DNA from: Daphnia carinata
Lineage: Eukaryota > Arthropoda > Branchiopoda > Diplostraca > Daphniidae
Assembly: GCF_022539665.2 (NCBI RefSeq)
Contig: NW_026712526.1
Span: 1-21,394 of the forward strand
DNA: 21,394 nt
Direction of reading: 5' to 3'
Part shown: in pieces, positions 1 through 12,227 of the stretch
Position numbering within the stretch: position 1 is the stretch's first letter
Layout of the letters: each line of letters starts with the position of its first letter
Made by a program: the position numbers and the translations under genes
Notes under the pieces: generated by a model
Seen by the model: only the letters and a program-made list of their open reading frames with translations
The model's database searches: none
What the model was told of the DNA's origin: nothing

Positions 1-179
1 AAAGCATAGCCAAATACCGAATGTTCGAAGAACCAAGGTTTATCATGTTTTACTAAACGCCAGCTGGTGGTGAGTTTTTACATTGGTTGTTCGCCAAACG
101 CGATGGTTACCAGTCCAATATCCTTAACTATTTAAATCAAATGTACTTGTAATTGTAGTGAACTATGTGTGTAAAATTC

Positions 180-193
180 TAATGATTTCATTA
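180..193. repeat. TAATGATTTCATTA inverted repeat, once per unit (first copy)
   Basis: TAATGA and TCATTA are perfect 6-bp inverted arms around TT, in the spacer just after the in-frame stops and upstream of the next unit's ORF. The element recurs every unit, so the array presents roughly 80 evenly spaced copies. Unit 73 has one extra A in the left arm, shortening the symmetry. It is too A/T-rich and short to be called an operator on sequence alone, and it lacks a following T-run that would suggest a terminator. Confidence 0.4.
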
Positions 194-2948
194 AACACAG
201 TCATTTTCGCATTGAAATCGTAAAAATTAATAAAATTCGTCAAAAACAGGTTGCCGATTCAAAGTTAAAAAGCATAGCCAAATACCGAATGTTCGAAGAA
301 CCAAGGTTTATCATGTTTTACTAAACGCCAGCTGGTGGTGAGTTTTTACATTGGTTGTTCGCCAAACGCGATGGTTACCAGTCCAATATCCTTAACTATT
401 TAAATCAAATGTACTTGTAATTGTAGTGAACTATGTGTGTAAAATTCTAATGATTTCATTAAACACAGTCATTTTCGCATTGAAATCGTAAAAATTAATA
501 AAATTCGTCAAAAACAGGTTGCCGATTCAAAGTTAAAAAGCATAGCCAAATACCGAATGTTCGAAGAACCAAGGTTTATCATGTTTTACTAAACGCCAGC
601 TGGTGGTGAGTTTTTACATTGGTTGTTCGCCAAACGCGATGGTTACCAGTCCAATATCCTTAACTATTTAAATCAAATGTACTTGTAATTGTAGTGAACT
701 ATGTGTGTAAAATTCTAATGATTTCATTAAACACAGTCATTTTCGCATTGAAATCGTAAAAATTAATAAAATTCGTCAAAAACAGGTTGCCGATTCAAAG
801 TTAAAAAGCATAGCCAAATACCGAATGTTCGAAGAACCAAGGTTTATCATGTTTTACTAAACGCCAGCTGGTGGTGAGTTTTTACATTGGTTGTTCGCCA
901 AACGCGATGGTTACCAGTCCAATATCCTTAACTATTTAAATCAAATGTACTTGTAATTGTAGTGAACTATGTGTGTAAAATTCTAATGATTTCATTAAAC
1001 ACAGTCATTTTCGCATTGAAATCGTAAAAATTAATAAAATTCGTCAAAAACAGGTTGCCGATTCAAAGTTAAAAAGCATAGCCAAATACCGAATGTTCGA
1101 AGAACCAAGGTTTATCATGTTTTACTAAACGCCAGCTGGTGGTGAGTTTTTACATTGGTTGTTCGCCAAACGCGATGGTTACCAGTCCAATATCCTTAAC
1201 TATTTAAATCAAATGTACTTGTAATTGTAGTGAACTATGTGTGTAAAATTCTAATGATTTCATTAAACACAGTCATTTTCGCATTGAAATCGTAAAAATT
1301 AATAAAATTCGTCAAAAACAGGTTGCCGATTCAAAGTTAAAAAGCATAGCCAAATACCGAATGTTCGAAGAACCAAGGTTTATCATGTTTTACTAAACGC
1401 CAGCTGGTGGTGAGTTTTTACATTGGTTGTTCGCCAAACGCGATGGTTACCAGTCCAATATCCTTAACTATTTAAATCAAATGTACTTGTAATTGTAGTG
1501 AACTATGTGTGTAAAATTCTAATGATTTCATTAAACACAGTCATTTTCGCATTGAAATCGTAAAAATTAATAAAATTCGTCAAAAACAGGTTGCCGATTC
1601 AAAGTTAAAAAGCATAGCCAAATACCGAATGTTCGAAGAACCAAGGTTTATCATGTTTTACTAAACGCCAGCTGGTGGTGAGTTTTTACATTGGTTGTTC
1701 GCCAAACGCGATGGTTACCAGTCCAATATCCTTAACTATTTAAATCAAATGTACTTGTAATTGTAGTGAACTATGTGTGTAAAATTCTAATGATTTCATT
1801 AAACACAGTCATTTTCGCATTGAAATCGTAAAAATTAATAAAATTCGTCAAAAACAGGTTGCCGATTCAAAGTTAAAAAGCATAGCCAAATACCGAATGT
1901 TCGAAGAACCAAGGTTTATCATGTTTTACTAAACGCCAGCTGGTGGTGAGTTTTTACATTGGTTGTTCGCCAAACGCGATGGTTACCAGTCCAATATCCT
2001 TAACTATTTAAATCAAATGTACTTGTAATTGTAGTGAACTATGTGTGTAAAATTCTAATGATTTCATTAAACACAGTCATTTTCGCATTGAAATCGTAAA
2101 AATTAATAAAATTCGTCAAAAACAGGTTGCCGATTCAAAGTTAAAAAGCATAGCCAAATACCGAATGTTCGAAGAACCAAGGTTTATCATGTTTTACTAA
2201 ACGCCAGCTGGTGGTGAGTTTTTACATTGGTTGTTCGCCAAACGCGATGGTTACCAGTCCAATATCCTTAACTATTTAAATCAAATGTACTTGTAATTGT
2301 AGTGAACTATGTGTGTAAAATTCTAATGATTTCATTAAACACAGTCATTTTCGCATTGAAATCGTAAAAATTAATAAAATTCGTCAAAAACAGGTTGCCG
2401 ATTCAAAGTTAAAAAGCATAGCCAAATACCGAATGTTCGAAGAACCAAGGTTTATAATGTTTTACTAAACGCCAGCTGGTGGTGAGTTTTTACATTGGTT
2501 GTTCGCCAAACGCGATGGTTACCAGTCCAATATCCTTAACTATTTAAATCAAATGTACTTGTAATTGTAGTGAACTATGTGTGTAAAATTCTAATGATTT
2601 CATTAAACACAGTCATTTTCGCATTGAAATCGTAAAAATTAATAAAATTCGTCAAAAACAGGTTGCCGATTCAAAGTTAAAAAGCATAGCCAAATACCGA
2701 ATGTTCGAAGAACCAAGGTTTATCATGTTTTACTAAACGCCAGCTGGTGGTGAGTTTTTACATTGGTTGTTCGCCAAACGCGATGGTTACCAGTCCAATA
2801 TCCTTAACTATTTAAATCAAATGTACTTGTAATTGTAGTGAACTATGTGTGTAAAATTCTAATGATTTCATTAAACACAGTCATTTTCGCATTGAAATCG
2901 TAAAAATTAATAAAATTCGTCAAAAACAGGTTGCCGATTCAAAGTTAA

Positions 2949-3182
2949 AAAGCATAGCCAAATACCGAATGTTCGAAGAACCAAGGTTTATTTACATTGG
3001 TTGTTCGCCAAACGCGATGGTTACCAGTCCAATATCCTTAACTATTTAAATCAAATGTACTTGTAATTGTAGTGAACTATGTGTGTAAAATTCTAATGAT
3101 TTCATTAAACACAGTCATTTTCGCATTGAAATCGTAAAAATTAATAAAATTCGTCAAAAACAGGTTGCCGATTCAAAGTTAA
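2949..3182. repeat. Unit 12: 34-bp internal deletion
   Basis: After CCAAGGTTTA (ending at 2990) the sequence jumps to TTTACATTGG, skipping the 34 bp that hold the inner ATG, the +1 site and the -1 site. Breakpoint homology is only about 1 bp, so this is not simple slippage between repeats. The variant is seen once and was not spread to neighbours. Confidence 0.95.
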
Positions 3183-5916
3183 AAAGCATAGCCAAATACC
3201 GAATGTTCGAAGAACCAAGGTTTATCATGTTTTACTAAACGCCAGCTGGTGGTGAGTTTTTACATTGGTTGTTCGCCAAACGCGATGGTTACCAGTCCAA
3301 TATCCTTAACTATTTAAATCAAATGTACTTGTAATTGTAGTGAACTATGTGTGTAAAATTCTAATGATTTCATTAAACACAGTCATTTTCGCATTGAAAT
3401 CGTAAAAATTAATAAAATTCGTCAAAAACAGGTTGCCGATTCAAAGTTAAAAAGCATAGCCAAATACCGAATGTTCGAAGAACCAAGGTTTATCATGTTT
3501 TACTAAACGCCAGCTGGTGGTGAGTTTTTACATTGGTTGTTCGCCAAACGCGATGGTTACCAGTCCAATATCCTTAACTATTTAAATCAAATGTACTTGT
3601 AATTGTAGTGAACTATGTGTGTAAAATTCTAATGATTTCATTAAACACAGTCATTTTCGCATTGAAATCGTAAAAATTAATAAAATTCGTCAAAAACAGG
3701 TTGCCGATTCAAAGTTAAAAAGCATAGCCAAATACCGAATGTTCGAAGAACCAAGGTTTATCATGTTTTACTAAACGCCAGCTGGTGGTGAGTTTTTACA
3801 TTGGTTGTTCGCCAAACGCGATGGTTACCAGTCCAATATCCTTAACTATTTAAATCAAATGTACTTGTAATTGTAGTGAACTATGTGTGTAAAATTCTAA
3901 TGATTTCATTAAACACAGTCATTTTCGCATTGAAATCGTAAAAATTAATAAAATTCGTCAAAACAGGTTGCCGATTCAAAGTTAAAAAGCATAGCCAAAT
4001 ACCGAATGTTCGAAGAACCAAGGTTTATCATGTTTTACTAAACGCCAGCTGGTGGTGAGTTTTTACATTGGTTGTTCGCCAAACGCGATGGTTACCAGTC
4101 CAATATCCTTAACTATTTAAATCAAATGTACTTGTAATTGTAGTGAACTATGTGTGTAAAATTCTAATGATTTCATTAAACACAGTCATTTTCGCATTGA
4201 AATCGTAAAAATTAATAAAATTCGTCAAAAACAGGTTGCCGATTCAAAGTTAAAAAGCATAGCCAAATACCGAATGTTCGAAGAACCAAGGTTTATCATG
4301 TTTTACTAAACGCCAGCTGGTGGTGAGTTTTTACATTGGTTGTTCGCCAAACGCGATGGTTACCAGTCCAATATCCTTAACTATTTAAATCAAATGTACT
4401 TGTAATTGTAGTGAACTATGTGTGTAAAATTCTAATGATTTCATTAAACACAGTCATTTTCGCATTGAAATCGTAAAAATTAATAAAATTCGTCAAAAAC
4501 AGGTTGCCGATTCAAAGTTAAAAAGCATAGCCAAATACCGAATGTTCGAAGAACCAAGGTTTATCATGTTTTACTAAACGCCAGCTGGTGGTGAGTTTTT
4601 ACATTGGTTGTTCGCCAAACGCGATGGTTACCAGTCCAATATCCTTAACTATTTAAATCAAATGTACTTGTAATTGTAGTGAACTATGTGTGTAAAATTC
4701 TAATGATTTCATTAAACACAGTCATTTTCGCATTGAAATCGTAAAAATTAATAAAATTCGTCAAAAACAGGTTGCCGATTCAAAGTTAAAAAGCATAGCC
4801 AAATACCGAATGTTCGAAGAACCAAGGTTTATCATGTTTTACTAAACGCCAGCTGGTGGTGAGTTTTTACATTGGTTGTTCGCCAAACGCGATGGTTACC
4901 AGTCCAATATCCTTAACTATTTAAATCAAATGTACTTGTAATTGTAGTGAACTATGTGTGTAAAATTCTAATGATTTCATTAAACACAGTCATTTTCGCA
5001 TTGAAATCGTAAAAATTAATAAAATTCGTCAAAAACAGGTTGCCGATTCAAAGTTAAAAAGCATAGCCAAATACCGAATGTTCGAAGAACCAAGGTTTAT
5101 CATGTTTTACTAAACGCCAGCTGGTGGTGAGTTTTTACATTGGTTGTTCGCCAAACGCGATGGTTACCAGTCCAATATCCTTAACTATTTAAATCAAATG
5201 TACTTGTAATTGTAGTGAACTATGTGTGTAAAATTCTAATGATTTCATTAAACACAGTCATTTTCGCATTGAAATCGTAAAAATTAATAAAATTCGTCAA
5301 AAACAGGTTGCCGATTCAAAGTTAAAAAGCATAGCCAAATACCGAATGTTCGAAGAACCAAGGTTTATCATGTTTTACTAAACGCCAGCTGGTGGTGAGT
5401 TTTTACATTGGTTGTTCGCCAAACGCGATGGTTACCAGTCCAATATCCTTAACTATTTAAATCAAATGTACTTGTAATTGTAGTGAACTATGTGTGTAAA
5501 ATTCTAATGATTTCATTAAACACAGTCATTTTCGCATTGAAATCGTAAAAATTAATAAAATTCGTCAAAAACAGGTTGCCGATTCAAAGTTAAAAAGCAT
5601 AGCCAAATACCGAATGTTCGAAGAACCAAGGTTTATCATGTTTTACTAAACGCCAGCTGGTGGTGAGTTTTTACATTGGTTGTTCGCCAAACGCGATGGT
5701 TACCAGTCCAATATCCTTAACTATTTAAATCAAATGTACTTGTAATTGTAGTGAACTATGTGTGTAAAATTCTAATGATTTCATTAAACACAGTCATTTT
5801 CGCATTGAAATCGTAAAAATTAATAAAATTCGTCAAAAACAGGTTGCCGATTCAAAGTTAAAAAGCATAGCCAAATACCGAATGTTCGAAGAACCAAGGT
5901 TTATCATGTTTTACTA

Positions 5917-5958
5917 TTTTCGCATTGAAATCGTAAAAATTAATAAAATTCGTCAAAA
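5917..5958 (+). repeat. Unit 23: 42-bp templated insertion
   Basis: A 42-bp piece beginning TTTTCGCATTGAAATCG and ending AATTCGTCAAAA sits between TTACTA and AACGCCAG. It is a direct-orientation copy of the spacer part of the unit. The nearest donors are 5797-5838 upstream and 6107-6148 downstream. It is not adjacent to its donor, so it is a displaced copy rather than a tandem duplication. Confidence 0.95.
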
Positions 5959-7511
5959 AACGCCAGCTGGTGGTGAGTTTTTACATTGGTTGTTCGCCAA
6001 ACGCGATGGTTACCAGTCCAATATCCTTAACTATTTAAATCAAATGTACTTGTAATTGTAGTGAACTATGTGTGTAAAATTCTAATGATTTCATTAAACA
6101 CAGTCATTTTCGCATTGAAATCGTAAAAATTAATAAAATTCGTCAAAAACAGGTTGCCGATTCAAAGTTAAAAAGCATAGCCAAATACCGAATGTTCGAA
6201 GAACCAAGGTTTATCATGTTTTACTAAACGCCAGCTGGTGGTGAGTTTTTACATTGGTTGTTCGCCAAACGCGATGGTTACCAGTCCAATATCCTTAACT
6301 ATTTAAATCAAATGTACTTGTAATTGTAGTGAACTATGTGTGTAAAATTCTAATGATTTCATTAAACACAGTCATTTTCGCATTGAAATCGTAAAAATTA
6401 ATAAAATTCGTCAAAAACAGGTTGCCGATTCAAAGTTAAAAAGCATAGCCAAATACCGAATGTTCGAAGAACCAAGGTTTATCATGTTTTACTAAACGCC
6501 AGCTGGTGGTGAGTTTTTACATTGGTTGTTCGCCAAACGCGATGGTTACCAGTCCAATATCCTTAACTATTTAAATCAAATGTACTTGTAATTGTAGTGA
6601 ACTATGTGTGTAAAATTCTAATGATTTCATTAAACACAGTCATTTTCGCATTGAAATCGTAAAAATTAATAAAATTCGTCAAAAACAGGTTGCCGATTCA
6701 AAGTTAAAAAGCATAGCCAAATACCGAATGTTCGAAGAACCAAGGTTTATCATGTTTTACTAAACGCCAGCTGGTGGTGAGTTTTTACATTGGTTGTTCG
6801 CCAAACGCGATGGTTACCAGTCCAATATCCTTAACTATTTAAATCAAATGTACTTGTAATTGTAGTGAACTATGTGTGTAAAATTCTAATGATTTCATTA
6901 AACACAGTCATTTTCGCATTGAAATCGTAAAAATTAATAAAATTCGTCAAAAACAGGTTGCCGATTCAAAGTTAAAAAGCATAGCCAAATACCGAATGTT
7001 CGAAGAACCAAGGTTTATCATGTTTTACTAAACGCCAGCTGGTGGTGAGTTTTTACATTGGTTGTTCGCCAAACGCGATGGTTACCAGTCCAATATCCTT
7101 AACTATTTAAATCAAATGTACTTGTAATTGTAGTGAACTATGTGTGTAAAATTCTAATGATTTCATTAAACACAGTCATTTTCGCATTGAAATCGTAAAA
7201 ATTAATAAAATTCGTCAAAAACAGGTTGCCGATTCAAAGTTAAAAAGCATAGCCAAATACCGAATGTTCGAAGAACCAAGGTTTATCATGTTTTACTAAA
7301 CGCCAGCTGGTGGTGAGTTTTTACATTGGTTGTTCGCCAAACGCGATGGTTACCAGTCCAATATCCTTAACTATTTAAATCAAATGTACTTGTAATTGTA
7401 GTGAACTATGTGTGTAAAATTCTAATGATTTCATTAAACACAGTCATTTTCGCATTGAAATCGTAAAAATTAATAAAATTCGTCAAAAACAGGTTGCCGA
7501 TTCAAAGTTAA

Positions 7512-7773
7512 AAAGCATAGCCAAATACCGAATGTTCGAAGAACCAAGGTTTATCATGTTTTACTAAACGCCAGCTGGTGGTGAGTTTTTACATTGGTTG
7601 TTCGCCAAACGCGATGGTTACCAGTCCAATATCCTTAACTATTTAAATCAAATGTACTTGTAATTGTAGTGAACTATGTGTGTAAAATTCTAATGATTTC
7701 ATTAAACACAGTCACATTGAAATCGTAAAAATTAATAAAATTCGTCAAAAACAGGTTGCCGATTCAAAGTTAA
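7512..7773. repeat. Unit 29: 6-bp deletion in the spacer
   Basis: CAGTCATTTTCGCATTG reads CAGTCACATTG at 7709-7719, losing 6 bp between two CA dinucleotides. The unit is 262 bp long. The change lies in the open frame and removes two codons without shifting it, but the unit's ORF is already broken downstream. Confidence 0.93.
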
Positions 7774-8309
7774 AAAGCATAGCCAAATACCGAATGTTCG
7801 AAGAACCAAGGTTTATCATGTTTTACTAAACGCCAGCTGGTGGTGAGTTTTTACATTGGTTGTTCGCCAAACGCGATGGTTACCAGTCCAATATCCTTAA
7901 CTATTTAAATCAAATGTACTTGTAATTGTAGTGAACTATGTGTGTAAAATTCTAATGATTTCATTAAACACAGTCATTTTCGCATTGAAATCGTAAAAAT
8001 TAATAAAATTCGTCAAAAACAGGTTGCCGATTCAAAGTTAAAAAGCATAGCCAAATACCGAATGTTCGAAGAACCAAGGTTTATCATGTTTTACTAAACG
8101 CCAGCTGGTGGTGAGTTTTTACATTGGTTGTTCGCCAAACGCGATGGTTACCAGTCCAATATCCTTAACTATTTAAATCAAATGTACTTGTAATTGTAGT
8201 GAACTATGTGTGTAAAATTCTAATGATTTCATTAAACACAGTCATTTTCGCATTGAAATCGTAAAAATTAATAAAATTCGTCAAAAACAGGTTGCCGATT
8301 CAAAGTTAA

Positions 8310-8568
8310 AAAGCATAGCCAAATACCGAATGTTCGAAGAACCAAGGTTTTACTAAACGCCAGCTGGTGGTGAGTTTTTACATTGGTTGTTCGCCAAACG
8401 CGATGGTTACCAGTCCAATATCCTTAACTATTTAAATCAAATGTACTTGTAATTGTAGTGAACTATGTGTGTAAAATTCTAATGATTTCATTAAACACAG
8501 TCATTTTCGCATTGAAATCGTAAAAATTAATAAAATTCGTCAAAAACAGGTTGCCGATTCAAAGTTAA
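8310..8568. repeat. Unit 32: 9-bp deletion removing the inner ATG
   Basis: GGTTTATCATGTTTTACT is reduced to GGTTTTACT (junction 8350/8351). The lost 9 bp lie between two direct GTTT copies, the signature of slipped-strand deletion. The AAGG-linked ATG is lost. The same deletion recurs in unit 49. Confidence 0.95.
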
Positions 8569-10233
8569 AAAGCATAGCCAAATACCGAATGTTCGAAGAA
8601 CCAAGGTTTATCATGTTTTACTAAACGCCAGCTGGTGGTGAGTTTTTACATTGGTTGTTCGCCAAACGCGATGGTTACCAGTCCAATATCCTTAACTATT
8701 TAAATCAAATGTACTTGTAATTGTAGTGAACTATGTGTGTAAAATTCTAATGATTTCATTAAACACAGTCATTTTCGCATTGAAATCGTAAAAATTAATA
8801 AAATTCGTCAAAAACAGGTTGCCGATTCAAAGTTAAAAAGCATAGCCAAATACCGAATGTTCGAAGAACCAAGGTTTATCATGTTTTACTAAACGCCAGC
8901 TGGTGGTGAGTTTTTACATTGGTTGTTCGCCAAACGCGATGGTTACCAGTCCAATATCCTTAACTATTTAAATCAAATGTACTTGTAATTGTAGTGAACT
9001 ATGTGTGTAAAATTCTAATGATTTCATTAAACACAGTCATTTTCGCATTGAAATCGTAAAAATTAATAAAATTCGTCAAAAACAGGTTGCCGATTCAAAG
9101 TTAAAAAGCATAGCCAAATACCGAATGTTCGAAGAACCAAGGTTTATCATGTTTTACTAAACGCCAGCTGGTGGTGAGTTTTTACATTGGTTGTTCGCCG
9201 AACGCGATGGTTACCAGTCCAATATCCTTAACTATTTAAATCAAATGTACTTGTAATTGTAGTGAACTATGTGTGTAAAATTCTAATGATTTCATTAAAC
9301 ACAGTCATTTTCGCATTGAAATCGTAAAAATTAATAAAATTCGTCAAAAACAGGTTGCCGATTCAAAGTTAAAAAGCATAGCCAAATACCGAATGTTCGA
9401 AGAACCAAGGTTTATCATGTTTTACTAAACGCCAGCTGGTGGTGAGTTTTTACATTGGTTGTTCGCCAAACGCGATGGTTACCAGTCCAATATCCTTAAC
9501 TATTTAAATCAAATGTACTTGTAATTGTAGTGAACTATGTGTGTAAAATTCTAATGATTTCATTAAACACAGTCATTTTCGCATTGAAATCGTAAAAATT
9601 AATAAAATTCGTCAAAAACAGGTTGCCGATTCAAAGTTAAAAAGCATAGCCAAATACCGAATGTTCGAAGAACCAAGGTTTATCATGTTTTACTAAACGC
9701 CAGCTGGTGGTGAGTTTTTACATTGGTTGTTCGCCAAACGCGATGGTTACCAGTCCAATATCCTTAACTATTTAAATCAAATGTACTTGTAATTGTAGTG
9801 AACTATGTGTGTAAAATTCTAATGATTTCATTAAACACAGTCATTTTCGCATTGAAATCGTAAAAATTAATAAAATTCGTCAAAAACAGGTTGCCGATTC
9901 AAAGTTAAAAAGCATAGCCAAATACCGAATGTTCGAAGAACCAAGGTTTATCATGTTTTACTAAACGCCAGCTGGTGGTGAGTTTTTTACATTGGTTGTT
10001 CGCCAAACGCGATGGTTACCAGTCCAATATCCTTAACTATTTAAATCAAATGTACTTGTAATTGTAGTGAACTATGTGTGTAAAATTCTAATGATTTCAT
10101 TAAACACAGTCATTTTCGCATTGAAATCGTAAAAATTAATAAAATTCGTCAAAAACAGGTTGCCGATTCAAAGTTAAAAAGCATAGCCAAATACCGAATG
10201 TTCGAAGAACCAAGGTTTATCATGTTTTACTAA

Positions 10234-10279
10234 ACGCCAGCTGGTGGTGAGTTTTTACGCCAGCTGGTGGTGAGTTTTT
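10234..10279. repeat. Unit 39: 23-bp tandem duplication
   Basis: Two adjacent copies of a 23-bp block starting ACGCCAGCTGG and ending GTGAGTTTTT occupy 10234-10256 and 10257-10279. The following AC matches the start of the block, so about 2 bp of microhomology is available. Unit length rises to 291 bp. Seen once. Confidence 0.95.
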
Positions 10280-12095
10280 ACATTGGTTGTTCGCCAAACG
10301 CGATGGTTACCAGTCCAATATCCTTAACTATTTAAATCAAATGTACTTGTAATTGTAGTGAACTATGTGTGTAAAATTCTAATGATTTCATTAAACACAG
10401 TCATTTTCGCATTGAAATCGTAAAAATTAATAAAATTCGTCAAAAACAGGTTGCCGATTCAAAGTTAAAAAGCATAGCCAAATACCGAATGTTCGAAGAA
10501 CCAAGGTTTATCATGTTTTACTAAACGCCAGCTGGTGGTGAGTTTTTACATTGGTTGTTCGCCAAACGCGATGGTTACCAGTCCAATATCCTTAACTATT
10601 TAAATCAAATGTACTTGTAATTGTAGTGAACTATGTGTGTAAAATTCTAATGATTTCATTAAACACAGTCATTTTCGCATTGAAATCGTAAAAATTAATA
10701 AAATTCGTCAAAAACAGGTTGCCGATTCAAAGTTAAAAAGCATAGCCAAATACCGAATGTTCGAAGAACCAAGGTTTATCATGTTTTACTAAACGCCAGC
10801 TGGTGGTGAGTTTTTACATTGGTTGTTCGCCAAACGCGATGGTTACCAGTCCAATATCCTTAACTATTTAAATCAAATGTACTTGTAATTGTAGTGAACT
10901 ATGTGTGTAAAATTCTAATGATTTCATTAAACACAGTCATTTTCGCATTGAAATCGTAAAAATTAATAAAATTCGTCAAAAACAGGTTGCCGATTCAAAG
11001 TTAAAAAGCATAGCCAAATACCGAATGTTCGAAGAACCAAGGTTTATCATGTTTTACTAAACGCCAGCTGGTGGTGAGTTTTTACATTGGTTGTTCGCCA
11101 AACGCGATGGTTACCAGTCCAATATCCTTAACTATTTAAATCAAATGTACTTGTAATTGTAGTGAACTATGTGTGTAAAATTCTAATGATTTCATTAAAC
11201 ACAGTCATTTTCGCATTGAAATCGTAAAAATTAATAAAATTCGTCAAAAACAGGTTGCCGATTCAAAGTTAAAAAGCATAGCCAAATACCGAATGTTCGA
11301 AGAACCAAGGTTTATCATGTTTTACTAAACGCCAGCTGGTGGTGAGTTTTTACATTGGTTGTTCGCCAAACGCGATGGTTACCAGTCCAATATCCTTAAC
11401 TATTTAAATCAAATGTACTTGTAATTGTAGTGAACTATGTGTGTAAAATTCTAATGATTTCATTAAACACAGTCATTTTCGCATTGAAATCGTAAAAATT
11501 AATAAAATTCGTCAAAAACAGGTTGCCGATTCAAAGTTAAAAAGCATAGCCAAATACCGAATGTTCGAAGAACCAAGGTTTATCATGTTTTACTAAACGC
11601 CAGCTGGTGGTGAGTTTTTACATTGGTTGTTCGCCAAACGCGATGGTTACCAGTCCAATATCCTTAACTATTTAAATCAAATGTACTTGTAATTGTAGTG
11701 AACTATGTGTGTAAAATTCTAATGATTTCATTAAACACAGTCATTTTCGCATTGAAATCGTAAAAATTAATAAAATTCGTCAAAAACAGGTTGCCGATTC
11801 AAAGTTAAAAAGCATAGCCAAATACCGAATGTTCGAAGAACCAAGGTTTATCATGTTTACTAAACGCCAGCTGGTGGTGAGTTTTTACATTGGTTGTTCG
11901 CCAAACGCGATGGTTACCAGTCCAATATCCTTAACTATTTAAATCAAATATACTTGTAATTGTAGTGAACTATGTGTGTAAAATTCTAATGATTTCATTA
12001 AACACAGTCATTTTCGCATTGAAATCGTAAAAATTAATAAAATTCGTCAAAAACAGGTTGCCGATTCAAAGTTAAAAAGCATAGCCAAATACCGA

Positions 12096-12227
12096 ATGTT
12101 CGAAGAACCAAGGTTTATCATGTTTTCTAAACGCCAGCTGGTGGTTGAGTTTTTACATTGGTTGTTCGCCAAACGCGATGGTTACCAGTCCAATATCCTT
12201 AACTATTTAAATCAAATATACTTGTAA
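12096..12227 (+). CDS. Intact short ORF, unit 46
   Basis: This is a 43-codon frame from the first in-frame ATG (MFEEPRFIMFSKRQ...) to TTG TAA. The frame is open back to 11982 without another ATG. Both variable sites are intact (TTTTCT, GGTTGAG) and the end reads NQIYL. An inner ATG at 12120, six bases after AAGG, gives a 35-residue basic, amphipathic peptide. It is the leftmost intact copy, flanked by broken units. No family is recognised, and it could be a relic rather than a gene. Confidence 0.3.
   Translation: MFEEPRFIMFSKRQLVVEFLHWLFAKRDGYQSNILNYLNQIYL

Larger units (their letters stand above)
1..11808. repeat. Left domain: 44 nearly identical units (ATG family)
   Basis: Units 1-44 all carry CAAATGTACTTG near the ORF end, TTCGAAG at the variable synonymous site, and the GGTGAG form of the -1 deletion. 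Most have ATGTTTTACTAAA at the +1 site. Two substitutions were noticed by eye: C to A at 2456 (unit 10) and A to G at 9200 (unit 35). The rest of the variation is length change: a 34-bp deletion (unit 12), one lost A in a poly-A run (unit 15), a 42-bp insertion (unit 23), a 6-bp deletion (unit 29), a 9-bp deletion (unit 32), one extra T (unit 38) and a 23-bp duplication (unit 39). Such uniformity over 11.8 kb implies recent expansion or efficient homogenisation. The count is by eye, so a few more changes may exist. Confidence 0.93.
1..11808 (+). pseudogene. 44 broken copies of the short ORF
   Basis: In the usual left-domain unit the reading frame opens just after a TAA in the spacer. It runs through residues HFRIEIVKINKIRQK and the ATG-MFEEPRFI segment, then stops at ATG TTT TAC TAA because of an inserted A. 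About ten codons later one T is missing (GGTGAG for GGTTGAG), which returns the frame to FLHWLFAKRDGYQ through the normal TTG TAA end. Each copy is therefore two open segments of the same frame separated by one stop. The AAGG-linked ATG would make only Met-Phe-Tyr. Comparison with the intact right-domain copies shows which state is open; that the open state is ancestral is inference. The same break occurs in many right-domain units (for example 47, 48, 52-55, 66 and 68). Confidence 0.7.

Noticed and set aside
22-34. GTTCGAAGAAC resembling a tRNA T-loop or an SOS-type operator
   Set aside because: The flanks of TTCGAAG do not pair into a T stem and no acceptor or anticodon arms are present. 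SOS boxes of the GAAC-N4-GTTC type have the arms in the opposite order and a different spacing.
57-79. Rho-independent terminator at CCAGCTGG followed by a T run
   Set aside because: CCAGCTGG is an 8-bp palindrome with no loop, and the T run is nine bases further on and only five long. No stable stem abuts it.
130-137. ATTTAAAT palindrome as a functional site
   Set aside because: It lies inside the short ORF (Tyr-Leu-Asn codons) and is expected by chance in A/T-rich sequence.
147-177. Promoter-like TTGTAA and TAAAAT
   Set aside because: Both boxes are poor matches, the spacing is 19 bases, there is no TG extension at the proper position, and A/T-rich DNA gives such pairs by chance.
179-223. 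Hammerhead-ribozyme-like core (CTAATGA then GAAA)
   Set aside because: The conserved CUGANGA core has A in place of the essential G, and there is no stem II between it and GAAA.
1-268. Coding region on the minus strand
   Set aside because: The longest minus-strand open stretch I found in the unit is about 26 codons without an ATG start.
3957-3967. Single-base homopolymer changes (units 15, 38, 64) as biologically meaningful variants
   Set aside because: One fewer A or one extra T in a run of five is typical of long-read error and carries no pattern across units.
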